Source: Petaurus breviceps papuanus
Lineage: Eukaryota; Chordata; Mammalia; Diprotodontia; Petauridae
DNA: 64,000 bases
Direction of reading: 5' to 3'
NCBI GenBank assembly: GCA_028583685.1
Contig: JAMXIF010001253.1
Location: forward strand, 32,149,793 to 32,213,792
This document shows, in pieces, positions 1-11,050 of the stretch. Numbering within the stretch: position 1 is the stretch's first letter; every line of letters starts with the position of its first letter. A model generated the notes under the pieces. That model was not told the origin of the DNA and made no database searches. It was given only the letters and a program-made list of their open reading frames with translations. A program made the translations under genes and the position numbers.

Positions 1-1110
1 AAAAGTATTTTGAGAGGGAAGGCATTAGTAACTAGGAAGATAAGAAAAGGTCTCACATAGAAGGCAGTTTTTGAGCTGAGCCTTGGAAGAAATTAGGGAT
101 TCTGAGAGATTGTGGTGAGGAGGGAGTGGATTTCATCAATCAGGAACAAAAAATAAAAAGGCACAGAGAAAGGCGATGGGATATCTTTCATTATAAACTG
201 TAAGAAAGACGGGTTGGTAAGACTATAGGGAATGATATATTGTTGTTCGTCCTTCATTTTCTAAAAGGATCGATGACATTATGGGTGATGACTTGCATAT
301 GAATTAGAATTAAGGCAGGCAGAGTGACACAAAGTCATTAGTCTCACTCTCTCTTTCCAGAGTCATCAAAGTCCAGTGGCAAGACAAAAGTCGTGAAAAT
401 TAGCAATGGCCTGGGATGCAATGGATTGTCTTGGTGTCTTTGATGGCTGACCAAACTTTAAGCACTCCACAGTGCCTGCTTCAACCGCTTTCCTGGCCAT
501 TGGAACAAACTGCTCTCATCCACCCATTCCACTGGGGAAAGTCTTCACATGCTTTGGGAAGACATTCCCATAACTCATCAATGGGTTTGAGACCCTCAAC
601 CTGGTTTAGCCCTTCTGCCAAGACAGTTTTACTGGGATGTGGACCACTGATGAAGAATTAAAGAATATGTACCTGACAAAGAAAGGAAATCATCTTGGAG
701 ATTTTGGAGGTGGACTGGGGTGTGGAGGAACCTGAGGAAGGGAGACCATTTAGGAAACCACTACAAGAGTCCAGGCAAGAATTGATGAGGCCCTGAACTA
801 GAGTGGGAACTGTGTGAGTGAAGAGAAAACGATGGATGTCAGGTGTTACAGAAGTAGAAATGGCAGTATTTGGCAACTGGAGGGGTAAAAGTGAGTAGTC
901 AAGGATCACAATAAGGTTATGAACCTGGGAGGCTGCAGGATTAGTGGTATCAAAAGAAATAGGAAAGTTTGGAAAGGGAATGAGTTGGTTTGGGGAGAAA
1001 GAAATGTTTTCTTTTGGATATGTTAAATTTGAGATGCTTTCATAAGATCCAATAGGAAATTTTAACAGGGCCTGGAATTCTGACACAGAAGTGTGAGAAA
1101 AACACTTTGT
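1..1110 (-). repeat. L2 LINE, antisense, split by another repeat
   Basis: The G/A-rich plus strand carries phrases typical of antisense L2, for example 'gagtccaggcaagaattgatg' near 768 and 'ggatatgttaaatttgagatg' near 1017. The copy continues on both sides of an unrelated insert at about 240-665. It is old and diverged. Confidence 0.6.
241..665 (+). repeat. Dispersed repeat, family not assigned (copy 1)
   Basis: It begins 'tgttgttcgtccttcatttt' and carries 'gacttgca', 'tctcactctctctttccaga' and 'agtccagtggcaag' in the same order as two other stretches (27800-27945 and 48655-48900). It lies inside the antisense L2. I do not recognise the family; the part after about 425 is not shared clearly with the other copies. 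Confidence 0.5.
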
Positions 1111-1162
1111 CACCTTTAAGGTCCTAGATATGGTCCTGTTGTCACCTTTACGGTCCTAAATA

Positions 1163-1428
1163 TTTTTATTGAGCAGCTAGCACAGTAGCACAGATAAGTT
1201 ATAAAGTACCAGACCTGGAGTCAGGAAGACTCATCTTCCTGAGTTCAAATCTGGCCTCAGACACTTACTGCCTGTATGACCCTGGGCAAGTCACTTAACT
1301 CTGTTTGCCTCAGTTTCCTCATCTGTAAAAAGAGCAGGAAAAGGAAATGGCAAACCATTCTAGGATCTTTGCCAAGAAAACCCCAAAAGGGCTTATGAAG
1401 TATCAGGAATGACAGAACAACAAATATT
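1163..1428 (+). repeat. MAR1-type CORE-SINE
   Basis: It has a tRNA-like head (gcagctagcacagtagcac), the CORE with 'ctgggcaagtcacttaac' and 'cctcagtttcctcatctgta', and the MAR1 tail 'gccaagaaaaccccaaaa'. It is close to full length. Confidence 0.85.
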
Positions 1429-1460
1429 GTTACTATTGTCTAGTCCAAGTCCCTGAATTT

Positions 1461-1660
1461 CAGCAAACATTTATTAAGTTCTTATTGTGTACCAGACATT
1501 GTGCTAGGTGTTAGGGAGGCAAAGACAAAAGTAAAAATAGTCTCCACCTTCAAGGAGCTTACATTCTCTGGGGGATTAGGGAGAAGAGGGGAATAGCATG
1601 TATACAAATAAGTACATTTAAAATCCATGCTAAGTAAACAGAAAGCAATTTGAGAGGTTG
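1461..1660 (-). repeat. L2 LINE 3' end, antisense
   Basis: The plus strand reads 'catttattaagttcttattg', 'ccagacattgtgctaggtgt' and 'ttcaaggagcttacattct', the reverse complement of the L2 3' end. Confidence 0.7.
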
Positions 1661-1669
1661 GGGTACACT

Positions 1670-1790
1670 AATATTTTTCCAGATGAGGACACTCAGATCT
1701 AGAGAACAAGAAACAACTTGTCCTTGGATACCTGTTAATTAGTGGTAGAGCTGGGACAAGAACTCAGGTCTCCTAAATATGGATCCAAAT
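1670..1790 (-). repeat. MIR fragment, antisense
   Basis: It contains 'ccagatgaggacactcag' and 'gtggtagagctgggacaaga', the antisense MIR core. Confidence 0.6.
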
Positions 1791-2289
1791 ATGGTTTCAA
1801 CTTTACAAAATCACAGAAACTAACAACTGGAAGGAACTTTGGATGTCATCTAGACCAAGTTGTACCTGACCAAGAATGAATCCCCACCATAATTTAGGTA
1901 TGCAGAGAATATAGGTGGGGAATACCTGGAGCTCAAATTCCACCTGAAGAGGAAGGGGGAAGGTCAATGGTAATAGAAGGAATAGGTTGTGTGGCCCTCC
2001 TTCTGTGCACAACTGATGACACCACAAATAAATGGTTAAGGAGCTTCTGTTTGAAGGGAGGGGTGAACCTAATACAGCCTAAAGGAGCATGGAGTTGCCA
2101 AGAAATGTTTCCTTACATCAAACCTTGTTTATACACACTGACTTTTAATGATTAAGCAGTGTTTTAGGTGCTGTGAGGAATGACAAAGGCAGAAGACTGG
2201 GCTCCTCTTCCCTTCAAAAAGCTTAAAAGTAGCAAAGGGACAGGATCTATACAAAGAGAGCATGCAAACTGATTAATCACATAGATGTT

Positions 2290-2885
2290 TCACCACACTC
2301 CAAAACAGTAAGAAGAAATGAAAATTAAAATGGCTCTGGTATTTCAACCCATGCCCTGCAAATTGGCAAAAATGACAATTAAAAAGTGAACTGGAAATGT
2401 TAACAGGGTTGAGTATAGGCTGACACATTTACACCCATCAGTGGAACTGTAAATTGGTCCAACCATTCTGGACATAAATTTGAAATTATACGAGAAAGGT
2501 GACTAAAGTTTCCCTATCCTTTGGTCTTTTTATCCACTTCTGCACATTTACCTGAAGAAGTCAAAGACATAAATAAAGTTTCTATATAAAACAAAATAGG
2601 TTGAGTAGCCTTATTTGTGGTAACAGAGGAATGGAAGCAAACTGACTACCCATCACTTGGCTAATGTTTGGAAAAACTACGGCATAAGAGTGTAATAGAA
2701 TATTGTGTCATAATAATTTGTGAATACAAAGAATTCAGAGGAACATTAGATTTGTATTAACCAATACAGAATGAAATAAGCAGAACTAAAAGAACATACA
2801 TGAGAGCAGCAATGTAAATGAAACTATCACTAAAAGGAAGCTAAGCTCTAAGTATTTGAAAAACTAATATCAATAAAATTTTAAA
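2290..2885 (+). repeat. Old L1 3' end
   Basis: It carries the order of the marsupial L1 3' region: 'tggaactgtaaattggtcca', then a 'ggaatggaagcaaactgac' stretch, then 'atgaaataagcagaacta' near 2770, and an A-rich end. It is 5'-truncated and well diverged. Confidence 0.6.
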
Positions 2886-2896
2886 AGAAAATGTCC

Positions 2897-3070
2897 TTGG
2901 GAAGGCCAGGTGGTGCAGTGAATAGAGGACAGGCCCTGGAGTCAGGAGGACCTGAGTTCAAATCCAGCCTTAGACACTAAACACTTACTAATCGTGTGAC
3001 CTTGGGCAAGTTACTTAACCCCAATTGTCCTCCCTTCCCCCCTCCAAAAAGCAAAAAAAAAAAAAAAAGT
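2897..3070 (+). repeat. Short tRNA-headed SINE (WSINE1-like)
   Basis: The head 'aggccaggtggtgcagtgaa', body 'ctggagtcaggaggacctga' and end 'acttaaccccaattgtcct' with an A-rich tail define it. It is flanked by the duplication aaatgtcc (2889-2896 and 3071-3078). It lacks the CORE tail of MAR1. Confidence 0.85.
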
Positions 3071-3329
3071 AAATGTCCAAGAGAACAGATAGAGAAACAT
3101 ATCTTCTGCTTCATGGCTAAAAGGTGTGGGGACTCACAGTGAAAAATATTTTATCATTGTCAGATATAGTCATAATATGAGTTTTCTACTTAATAGCCTT
3201 TCTCTGCCACAAAGGAGGATTCCATGTGGAAAGGTGTTCCTCCCCCCCACCAAAAAAAAATTGTGACATGCAGCCAAAAGTCAGGAACAAAATGTTTTTT
3301 TTTTTGGTAATAGAAAACTGAAGAAACTT

Positions 3330-3690
3330 GTTCAATTCACCCACAGCTGTTCAAAGGTAGACACAAATATAGGGGAAACGGGTAGTAAGGGACCTATCCA
3401 GAGAAAGGAATTGAAACAATAATAAATGATGAGTAAACACTTCCCGGGTGATAAGGGCCTTTAAAAAAGGGACTGTATCCACGGGGAGTTTGACAGAGTA
3501 CAGAACAAGTCTGGTCCCTCCAGAGGCCCATATCAGCCCAGAGACTAAAATAGGGAACAAATTAGTCTTCAATAAGCAGGTAATCCTGAAAACCTGGAGA
3601 CCAAAGATGATAAGGAAATGGCTAACAGTGCTGGCCAAGTCTCTGACTTTCCCCTTGCTCCTTCAATGGAGACCTTCTGAGCACAGGTCC
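3330..3690. other. Unassigned sequence
   Basis: No repeat family or coding region recognised. Frames on both strands are short and lack family motifs. Confidence 0.4.
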
Positions 3691-3845
3691 TGAATATTAC
3701 TGGCTATGTAACCCTGATCAAGGCATTAACGTCTCCATGCCTCAGGCAACATGGCAAGACTATCATTTACAGAGTAAGTGTTCATCCGTAGAGGGAATTA
3801 CCTTAGTGGGAGGGAATTCCACACACCAGTGAAATTATATGTCTA
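3690..3845 (+). repeat. SINE 3' part with 'gaaatcacaggtc'-type tail
   Basis: The end 'gggaattccacacaccagtg' followed by a degraded 'gaaattatatgtct' matches the tail of a SINE type also present at 4735, 27360, 50405 (minus) and 51745. The head is missing or diverged. Confidence 0.45.
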
Positions 3846-4028
3846 AAATAAAAATTTAAAAACAAAAACCAAACCTTCCCTACGCAAATCATTTATTCAT
3901 GGATTCTGCTTCCACTCTACCTATGTCTGGACCCTACTCCAAGCTTGTATCACTGCCTGCAATGCCAAACCTACTCTCACTGCCAAGGCTATATTTCCTT
4001 GCTTGCCTGATGCCTTGCCTTCCAGCCT

Positions 4029-4300
4029 CTAGGCAGCTAGGTGGTGGGGTGGATAGAGGGGTGGGCCTGGAGTCAGGAAAACCTGAGTTCAAAATCAGCT
4101 TCAGACATTTATTAACTTTGTCACCCTGGTTAAGTTACTTAGCCTCTTCTCTTTCAATTTCCTTGATGATAAAATGGGGGATAATAATAGCACCTACGTC
4201 CAGAGTTGTTATGAGGATCAAATGAGATAATGTCTGTAAAATGTTTAGCCCAGTGCCTGGTACATAGTGGGTGCTTACTAAACGCTTATCTCCTTCCTTC
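4029..4300 (+). repeat. MIR-like SINE with L2 tail
   Basis: It opens 'aggcagctaggtggtgggg', has the CORE 'gataataatagcacctac' and ends with the L2-like tail 'gtgcctggtacatagtgg'. Confidence 0.8.
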
Positions 4301-4524
4301 TGTCTCTTTGCTGGCATCATCCCTGTGCCCAGAACGAAGCAAAATATTGGACACATAGAAAATACTCAAAAAATATTTACTGACAACTATTTTTTAAAAA
4401 CTCAAGCCTGGGTTTCATTACCAACATGGAAAACTGCCTCCAAAAGCACCTATAACTTATAACCTTAGAAAGTTGCCTTGCACTAAAAATCATAGTCAGA
4501 GAAAGCCTTTAACAGTGAATAGTA

Positions 4525-4612
4525 ATAGTTCTCTTCTCCCCATTTTGCAGATGGGAAACTAAGCCCAGAAGGAGTGAAGAGATGTGCCTGAGATCTCATG
4601 GCTGATAAGCAT
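4525..4612 (-). repeat. MIR fragment, antisense
   Basis: It contains 'cccattttgcagatgggaaa' and 'ctgagatctcatggctga', the antisense MIR core. Confidence 0.55.
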
Positions 4613-4734
4613 CATAACTATTATTCAGCTTCTTTTGTCTGCAAGCACTCTCTGCAGGGTCCCGTGATGTCATTTATCATTAGTGTCACATTCTAACTAA
4701 CATTAAGGACAGTAATACGATAGAATCCAGCCAG

Positions 4735-4885
4735 AGAGGCAACATAGTGTGGTTGATAGAAGTCTAGCCTCAATGCCAGGATGATCTAGTATCACATATA
4801 CTGTCCGAGTGACCATAGATAGATAATTCACCTAACCTCAATCACAACTCTCTACAACTAAGAGAGAGAAGAGTAGAGTGCTTTT
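4735..4885 (+). repeat. SINE with 'caactctctaagactaag' tail
   Basis: It shows a degraded tRNA-like head near 4737, a diverged CORE, and the tail 'caactctctacaactaagag' shared with the copies at 27360-27490 and 51745. Confidence 0.5.
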
Positions 4886-4929
4886 ATTCTAAAGCCTATG
4901 TCACTCTCCTATTCAATGAAGCACAATGT

Positions 4930-5118
4930 GGGGGGGGGAGGGGAAGACTAGGTGGCCCAGTGAATAGAGCACTGGTCCTGGAGTCAGGAGGACCTTAGTT
5001 CAAATCCAGCCTCAGACACTTGACACACTTACTAGCCATGTGACCTTGGGTAAGTCACTTAACCCCAATTGCGCTGCCCTCTCCCCTCCAAAATAAAGCC
5101 AGAAAATAAAATAAAATA
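4930..5118 (+). repeat. Short tRNA-headed SINE (WSINE1-like)
   Basis: The body is typical ('cagtgaatagagcactggtc', 'acttaaccccaattgcgct'). The flanking duplication aagcacaatgt is exact (4919-4929 and 5119-5129), so the boundaries are firm. Confidence 0.9.
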
Positions 5119-5134
5119 AAGCACAATGTCTCCC

Positions 5135-5480
5135 TATTACTTGTAGGATCAATTATAAACTCCTGTTTGTAATTTGGCACCACAGGATCATAGTTCTAGA
5201 ACTATAAGGGATTTAAAGCCCTTCACCACCCAGCCCACATTTACCCTTCTAATCATATCGATTGATCCTCTTCTTGCATTCTAGTCTAGCCACACTAGAC
5301 TTCTTTCTGTTCCTCAGACATGTCACTTAGTCTCCTATATCTGTAGCTTTGCAAAGGCTGTCTCCCATGCCTATAATGTAATCCTAATGTCTGCCTCTTA
5401 GAATCACTTGTTCTTCTAAAACTTACCTTGGGCCACTTTCTACATGAAGCCTTTTCTGATCAGGTTTTTCTGAAATCTGC
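5135..5480 (+). repeat. L2 LINE 3' part, sense
   Basis: It contains 'aagcccttcaccacccagcc', 'gcaaaggctgtctcccatgc' and 'atgaagccttttctgatcag', diagnostic of sense-strand L2 just before its 3' end. Confidence 0.75.
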
Positions 5481-5483
5481 CTG

Positions 5484-7330
5484 TTCATCATTTCTTGTTG
5501 CACAATAACATTTCATTACATTCATATACCACAGCTTGTTCATTAATTCCCCAACTGATGGGTATCCCCTCAATTTCCAAGATTTTTCACCACAAAAGGA
5601 CTGCTATAAATATTTTTGCACATGGCAGTCCAGTCCCCTTTTTTATGATCTCTTTGGGATATAGACCTAGTAGTGGTACTGCTGGATCATAATGCTATCT
5701 CTTGTTTGGTCATGAATTCTTCCCCTCTCTATAGATCTGACAGGTAGACGGGTTCTTCTTATTTGCTTATTGTGCCACTCTTTATGTCTAAATCACATCC
5801 CCATTTTGACCTTATCTTGGTTTACTGTGTGAGATGTTGGTCTATACCTAGTTTGTTCTCCATTGTTTTCCAATTTTCCCAGCAGTTTTTGTCAAACGGT
5901 GAGTTCTTATCCCAAAGGATGGGGTCTTTGGGTTTATCAAACACTAGGTTACTATACTATGGTTATTGACTACTATGTCTTGTGTACCTAATCCATTCCA
6001 CTGATCCACCACTCCATTTCTAAGCCAGTACCAGATAGTTTTGATGATTACTGCTTCATAATATAGTTTAAGATCTGGTATGGCTAGGCTACCTTCCTTT
6101 GTACTTTTTCATTAATTTCCTTCATATTCTTGATGTTTTGTTCTTCCAGATGAATTTGGTTATTATTTCCTCTAGCTCTATAAAATAATTTTTGGTAGTT
6201 TGATTGGTATGTCACTGAATAAATAGATTAATTTAGGTAAAATTATCATTTTTATTATACTAGCTAGTTGTACCCATGAGCAATTGATATTTTTCCAATT
6301 GTTTAGATCTGACTTTATTTGTGTGAAAAGTATTTTATAATTGTTTTCATATAGTTCCTGGGTTTGTCTTGGCAGGTAGACTTCCAAGTATTTTATATTG
6401 TTTACAGGAATTTTAAATAGAATTTCTCTATCTCTTGCTGTTAGGCTTTGTTGGTCACATAGAGAAATGCTGATGATTTGTGTGGGTTTTTTTGTATCCT
6501 GAAACTTTGCTAAAGTTGTCAATAATTTAAGTAGTTTTTTAATTAATTCTCTAGGGTTCTCTAAGTATACCATCATATCGTCTGCAAAGAGTTATAGTTT
6601 TGTTTCCTCATTGCCTACTCTAATTCCTTCATATTCTTTTTCTTCTCTTATTGCTATAGCTAACATTTCTACTACAAGACTGAATAATAGCGGTGATAAT
6701 GGCATCCTTGCTTCACCCCTGATCTTATTGGGAAGGCTTATCCACATTATAGATGCAATCTTAAATAGATGCTGCTTATCATTTTAAGGAATGCTCCCTG
6801 TACTCCTATGCTAACTAGTGTTTTTTAATAGGAATAGGGCTATATTTTGTCAAAAACTTTTTCTTAGCATCTATTGAGATAATTATATGATTTCTGTTGG
6901 TTTTGTTATTGATATGGTTAATTACGTTGATAGTTTTCCTAATATTGAACCAACCCTGCATTCCTGGTATAAATCCTACCTAGTCATAGTATATAACTCT
7001 TGTGATATCTTGTGATAGCAATGACCTTGCTAATATTTTGTTCACAATTTTTGCATCAATATTCATTAGGGAAATTGGTCTATAGTTATCTTTCTCTGTT
7101 TTAGCTCTTCCTTGTGTATGTCTAAGCACAATATTTGTGTCATAAAAGGAGTTTGGCAGGACTCCTTCACCTATTTTACCAAGTAGTTTGTAGTGTATAA
7201 GAATCAATTGTTCCTTAAATGTTTCATAGAATTCACTTGGCAAACCCATCTGGAGATTTTTTCTTGGGGAGTTCACTAATGGCTTATTCAGGGGAATCAT
7301 TTTGTTAAAAGTCAATATCAAATAATTTTT
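5484..7330 (-). repeat. L1 LINE, antisense: 3' region and reverse-transcriptase part of ORF2
   Basis: Read on the minus strand this is L1 ORF2 and part of the 3' region. The frame at 7354-6980 reads [18 protein letters not shown] and [19 protein letters not shown], the reverse-transcriptase entry motifs. The catalytic LFADD motif lies at 6591-6577, followed by MMVYLENP. The 3' part (5484-5700) carries the marsupial L1 tail read antisense ('aactgatgggtatcccctca'). It is 5'-truncated, has several stops and an internal deletion near 5700, and cannot move. Confidence 0.85.
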
Positions 7331-7604
7331 ATGAATACCACCATCTAGACACAATGGTTAGCTTAGAATTGAATAAATCACAAGACCAGGGACAGCCACT
7401 AGCATTTCAGAAATAAATACAACTTAGAGTAGAGAATTATTGTTCTGCTGCTCAAATGTATCAGATGCAAGAGATGGAAAAGAATTAGAATAAATGAGGT
7501 GCCAGAAATTCAATGACATTTGTATTACTCCATCATACCCAACACTAGGAGCACCCAAAATGCAAGGAACTCAGAGGACTCTGAATGGGTGTGAAACAAG
7601 GAAA
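7330..7604. other. Unassigned sequence
   Basis: No recognised repeat or gene. Confidence 0.35.
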
Positions 7605-7815
7605 GGAAGTGGTAGAGCCTCAGACATAGAATCAGGAAGACCTTCCTAAATTCAAATCTGCCTCAGATACTTACTAGTAATGCAAATCATTTAACATCTC
7701 TGAGTTTTCTCTTTAAAATGGAAATAATAAGAAGACCTCAAAGGATTGTTTAGATACTCAAACAAGGTGACACATGTAAAGTGCTTTGTGAACCTTGTAG
7801 AAGTAATAATAAATA
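7605..7815 (+). repeat. MIR-like SINE with L2-type tail
   Basis: Head-to-CORE order is present ('atcaggaagaccttcctaaa', 'catctctgagttttctcttt') and the end 'gtaaagtgctttgtgaacc' is MIR-like. Confidence 0.65.
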
Positions 7816-7955
7816 GCATTTATACAGTGATTTAAGTTTTGTAAAGTGCTTAACAAACATTACTTCATTTTTTCTTCACAACAATTCTGGGAGGCAACTG
7901 CTATTATTATCCCCATTTTACAGATGAAGAAAGTGATAGAGATTAAGTGATTTGC
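7815..7955 (-). repeat. MIR, antisense
   Basis: It has 'gtaaagtgcttaacaaacat' and 'atccccattttacagatgaa', the antisense MIR. Confidence 0.7.
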
Positions 7956-7959
7956 ACTA

Positions 7960-8365
7960 CATAAATCTGTGCTATTATTCTGCAGGACTGTTTCCCACAA
8001 ACAGAAGGAGAATAGCTGGGAGAATGGGAGATCTCACTATACACACAACTAACCAGGCTAACTCACAGTTCAGATTCAGCAGAAACACAGTTCTTTATGT
8101 CCTTCTAATGGAGGGAGGAAATAAAAAAAAAAAAAGAAAGATGTGCTAGAGCAGACAGAGGCATGCTAGCCATTAATCACAAAAGAACTTTTTTCTTCCT
8201 GGACTAAACATAAGGAGAGAGTGTGAAAAGAAAAGGAGGAAGTCGCTCTTCCTTTTCAACTTAGATAATGACTTAAATTTTCCTTGGCATGAAAAGAATC
8301 CAGATTAAGGTTATTAATTATGGTTTTATGATTCGTTTTTTTTCCCAATAAAAGGATTTAAAAAT
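7960..8365. other. Unassigned sequence
   Basis: Mostly A-rich, with a run of A at about 8123-8136. No family recognised. Confidence 0.35.
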
Positions 8366-8420
8366 AGTGACAGTCATATAACAAAAAGAACATTGGGTTT
8401 GAAGCAAGAAAACCCAGTTT

Positions 8421-8884
8421 CTGGAAAGACTTACATAAATCAATTCTGAGTGAAGTGAGCAGAACCAGGAGAACATTGTACACAGTAACAGCAGCACTGT
8501 GTGATGACCAACTTTGATAGACGTGGCTCTTCTCCGCAGTGCAATGATACAAGGCAATTCTAAAAGACTCATGATAGACAAATGCTATCCACATTCAAAG
8601 AAAGAACTATGGAGTCTAAATACAGATCAAAGTATGCTATTTCTCTTGTTGTTTTTTCCCTTTCTTGTTGTTTTCCCCTTTTGTTCTGATTCTTCTTTCA
8701 CAACATGATTAATGTGGAAATATGATTAATATGATTGTAAACATATAATCTATATTAGCTTGCTTGTTCTCTTGGAAAGGGGGAGGAGAGGGAGGGAGAA
8801 AAATGTGGAACTCAAAATCTTATAAAAGTGAATATTGAAAACCATATTTACATGTAATTGGAAAAAATATTATTAAGTGGGGGG
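8421..8884 (+). repeat. L1 3' end, 5'-truncated
   Basis: It carries the marsupial L1 3' untranslated region: 'agtgagcagaaccaggaga', 'aaagaaagaactatggagtc', 'gttctgattcttctttcaca' and a final 'actcaaaatcttataaaagt'. It is inserted into a MIR; a short 'agaaaaccca'/'agaaaatcta' repeat on both sides may be the duplication. Confidence 0.8.
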
Positions 8885-9003
8885 GAGAAAATCTAGGTTC
8901 TAAACAAGGCTCTACAATGTATAAGCTATATGACTTTAAGGGAAGTGATTGCATGTCTCTGAGTCTCATCTGCAAAATGGGAATAATAATACCTGCACTA
9001 TCT

Positions 9004-9240
9004 ACCTTGGACTGCTGGGTGGTGCAGTGGATAGAGTACTAGGTCTGGATCAGGAGGACTCATCTTCATGAGGTCAGATCTAGCCCCAGACACTTTCTAG
9101 CTGTGCGACCCTGGTCAAGTCACTTAACCCTGTTTGCCTCAGTTCCTCATCTATAGATGAGCTATAGGAGGAAAGGGCAAACCACTCCAGTATCTTTGCC
9201 AAGAAAACTCCAAATGGGGTCATGAAGAGTATGATACAAT
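9004..9240 (+). repeat. MAR1-type CORE-SINE
   Basis: The head 'ctgggtggtgcagtggatag', CORE and tail 'ccaaatggggtcatgaaga' are present. It sits between 'atctacct' copies near 9000 and 9260, so it inserted into the MIR. Confidence 0.8.
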
Positions 9241-9324
9241 GCAGCAACAATAACAGCATCTACCTCTCCAGGCTATTGTGAGAAAATTCTTTTGTTAACT
9301 TTAAAGTGTTCTATAGCTGTGACT

Positions 9325-9920
9325 TATATAAAGTTTTTTTTTCAAGCCTTAATGTCTCTGTTCTGGTTTACAACTTTTTAAAAAAAGAAATAGCTATAAT
9401 CTTCCTGCAAAAATCTTGAATATAATTTTCTTTTGGGAATTAGTATGGTACTTTAAATAAAATGTTAACATATACTTTATTTTAAAAAGCTATTATAACC
9501 ACAAGAACTTAAAAGAATTTTTAAATCATTGAGGTAATATTAAATTATATACATAAGAGGTTTTTTAAAAAAGAGTTCCTATTAAAAAGAATACTTTCAA
9601 GATGATCTGGTACATAGTACCTAGATCTTAATAATTGCTTAATAAATGCTTCTTGGCTGATTGTGTGGGTCTTGCAAGGACTTGACATCAAATCTCCCAA
9701 TGATTCTTCTATATGAAAATCCTGGATCCAACTAGTCAAAGAAAAGAACATTTACTTTAAAAAATAGTCTCCCTTAAGGGATGGATCCCTTGAGCAACAT
9801 TTCTAAACTGTGTTAGCTGTTTGCTTTTGCTGTGTTTTTTTTTTCCATTTTAATAACTTCTATGTTTGACTTATACCCTGAGGAAAGTTGCAAAGAAAAG
9901 ATATTTCAGCTCTCTTGACG
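9325..9920. other. AT-rich unassigned sequence with a short L2 end
   Basis: Little is recognisable except an L2 3'-end fragment at about 9605-9665 ('taattgcttaataaatgct'). Confidence 0.4.
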
Positions 9921-10045
9921 GTGTGATACAAGTGGAAAAATTCAGAATCAGAGGTTCAAATATCATATCTACCTCTTATGACACATATGGCTTTAGACAA
10001 GGCACCTAATCTCTCTGGGCCTCACAGAGAGACCTGCTAGCTGTA
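9920..10045 (+). repeat. MIR, sense
   Basis: It has 'aatcagaggttcaaatatca' and 'aaggcacctaatctctctgg', a diverged MIR. Confidence 0.55.
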
Positions 10046-10795
10046 AATTTGTGATGCTGAGTACCATGACATAAGCTTAATAATCAATCAGGACAGTTGT
10101 CCAGGGTGTGTCCCCTACCCAGTTTTCTTCCTTCTAAAACTTGTGTATACAAAATCTAAAAGTCTAGACTATGAGAAAATTTCAGAATTGTAAACTCATA
10201 AATATGAAGGGAAATTATTCCTTTGTCTTTAAATATTTCCAGCAATCCTCTAACCTCCAAAGAGACAGTATATTTATATGTTCCAGGAATAGTTATTCAA
10301 TTTCCGACCAACTAAGTTTTCTTATTTGCTACTAGGTCAACTGGCAATGAAAAGAGACCTAGTTTATACAAAGAACAAGGGAAAACCTCAGAAACTTGTT
10401 ACTAAGATAGCACCACTCCCTAGGATTGCATTAAGTGAGAGTCAGTTATGGAACATATTTCTTGGCAAAAACACATATTGAGGGTTATAGCCTCAGAAAG
10501 TGAATGAACAAAACTTTTCAACTTGGTTGTTGAATCAATAGAAGGGGTTGGACTTCCCAAACTTGACCTCAGCAAAGCCCTGAGCCCAGCTTTTAGGTTC
10601 TGGGTCACACCTGGGGAAAACAAAAGTCTTGTCTCAAAGATTTAGATTTAAATTTAATCAATTTCTTGGGTGAGGGGATATTAATCAATACCCAAGGTGA
10701 GAGGATATTTTTCTGAACCAGATTAAAGAGTGAGGTTAGAGTGTAGACTGGTGGGACAGGCGAGTGGGTGGAATGAGGAAGAGTGAGATGCCACA
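10046..10795. other. Non-repetitive intron sequence next to MTNR1B exon 1
   Basis: No repeat recognised. It is ordinary intron sequence downstream of the splice donor. Confidence 0.5.
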
Positions 10796-10809
10796 GCTCC
10801 GCCCACCTC

Positions 10810-10818
10810 CCCTACCTG
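10810..10818 (-). other. MTNR1B: Splice donor of MTNR1B exon 1
   Basis: On the minus strand the exon ends ACAG and the intron starts GTAGGGG, a consensus donor. It falls in phase 1 after the Arg-Asn-Thr codons, as in the mammalian melatonin receptor genes. Confidence 0.9.
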
Positions 10819-11050
10819 TATTCCGGAGTTTGCGGTTCCTTAACACCGACAGAATCACCAGTGAATTGCCCACGAGGTCTACAACGGTGGTGATGATCAA
10901 CACACTGGACAGCGCCGGGGCCACCCAAAAGGGCCGAGCGACCGGGGATGGCTGCGTCCAGTCCCCAGCTGACTCCTCCTCCTCCCAGTCAAAAGAGCCG
11001 CCGGATCCAGCCAATTCACAGCAATTGTGGAGAGAGCCATTCTCCAGCAT
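10816..11050 (-). CDS. MTNR1B: Melatonin receptor type 1B, coding exon 1 (partial gene)
   Basis: This exon encodes the first 78 residues plus one base of a class A G-protein-coupled receptor that binds melatonin at the plasma membrane and signals through Gi. The protein begins MLENGSLHNCC, matching the MSENGSFANCC start of mammalian MTNR1B, with an N-glycosylation site at Asn4. An acidic stretch (about residues 23-31) follows, then TM1 from Trp42 to about Leu70, containing the conserved Gly61-Asn62 pair (Asn is position 1.50). The first intracellular loop ends VLRNRKLRNT. The exon stops after the first base of the next codon (phase 1), the same place as in other mammals, followed by GTAGGG. 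I chose the start at 11050 because it aligns with the known family start; in-frame ATGs at 11107 and 11182 lie upstream without a stop. The N-terminal tail is about four residues longer than in human. MTNR1A is the nearest alternative, but the NCC motif and the tail favour MTNR1B. Confidence 0.93.

Larger units (their letters stand above)
8370..9325 (+). repeat. MIR copy split by an L1 end and a MAR1 SINE
   Basis: Three pieces (about 8370-8420, 8885-9003 and 9250-9325) read in order as one MIR: 'agaacattgggtttgaagca', then 'ctgcaaaatgggaataataa', then 'ctccaggctattgtgaga'. The two gaps hold younger elements. Confidence 0.65.
1..10815 (-). other. MTNR1B: MTNR1B intron 1 (5' part)
   Basis: No reading frame on either strand resembles TM2-TM7 of a melatonin receptor, so the whole left side of the window is intron. 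It consists mostly of L2, MIR, MAR1 and L1 fragments listed separately. A long first intron is usual for this gene family. Confidence 0.8.
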
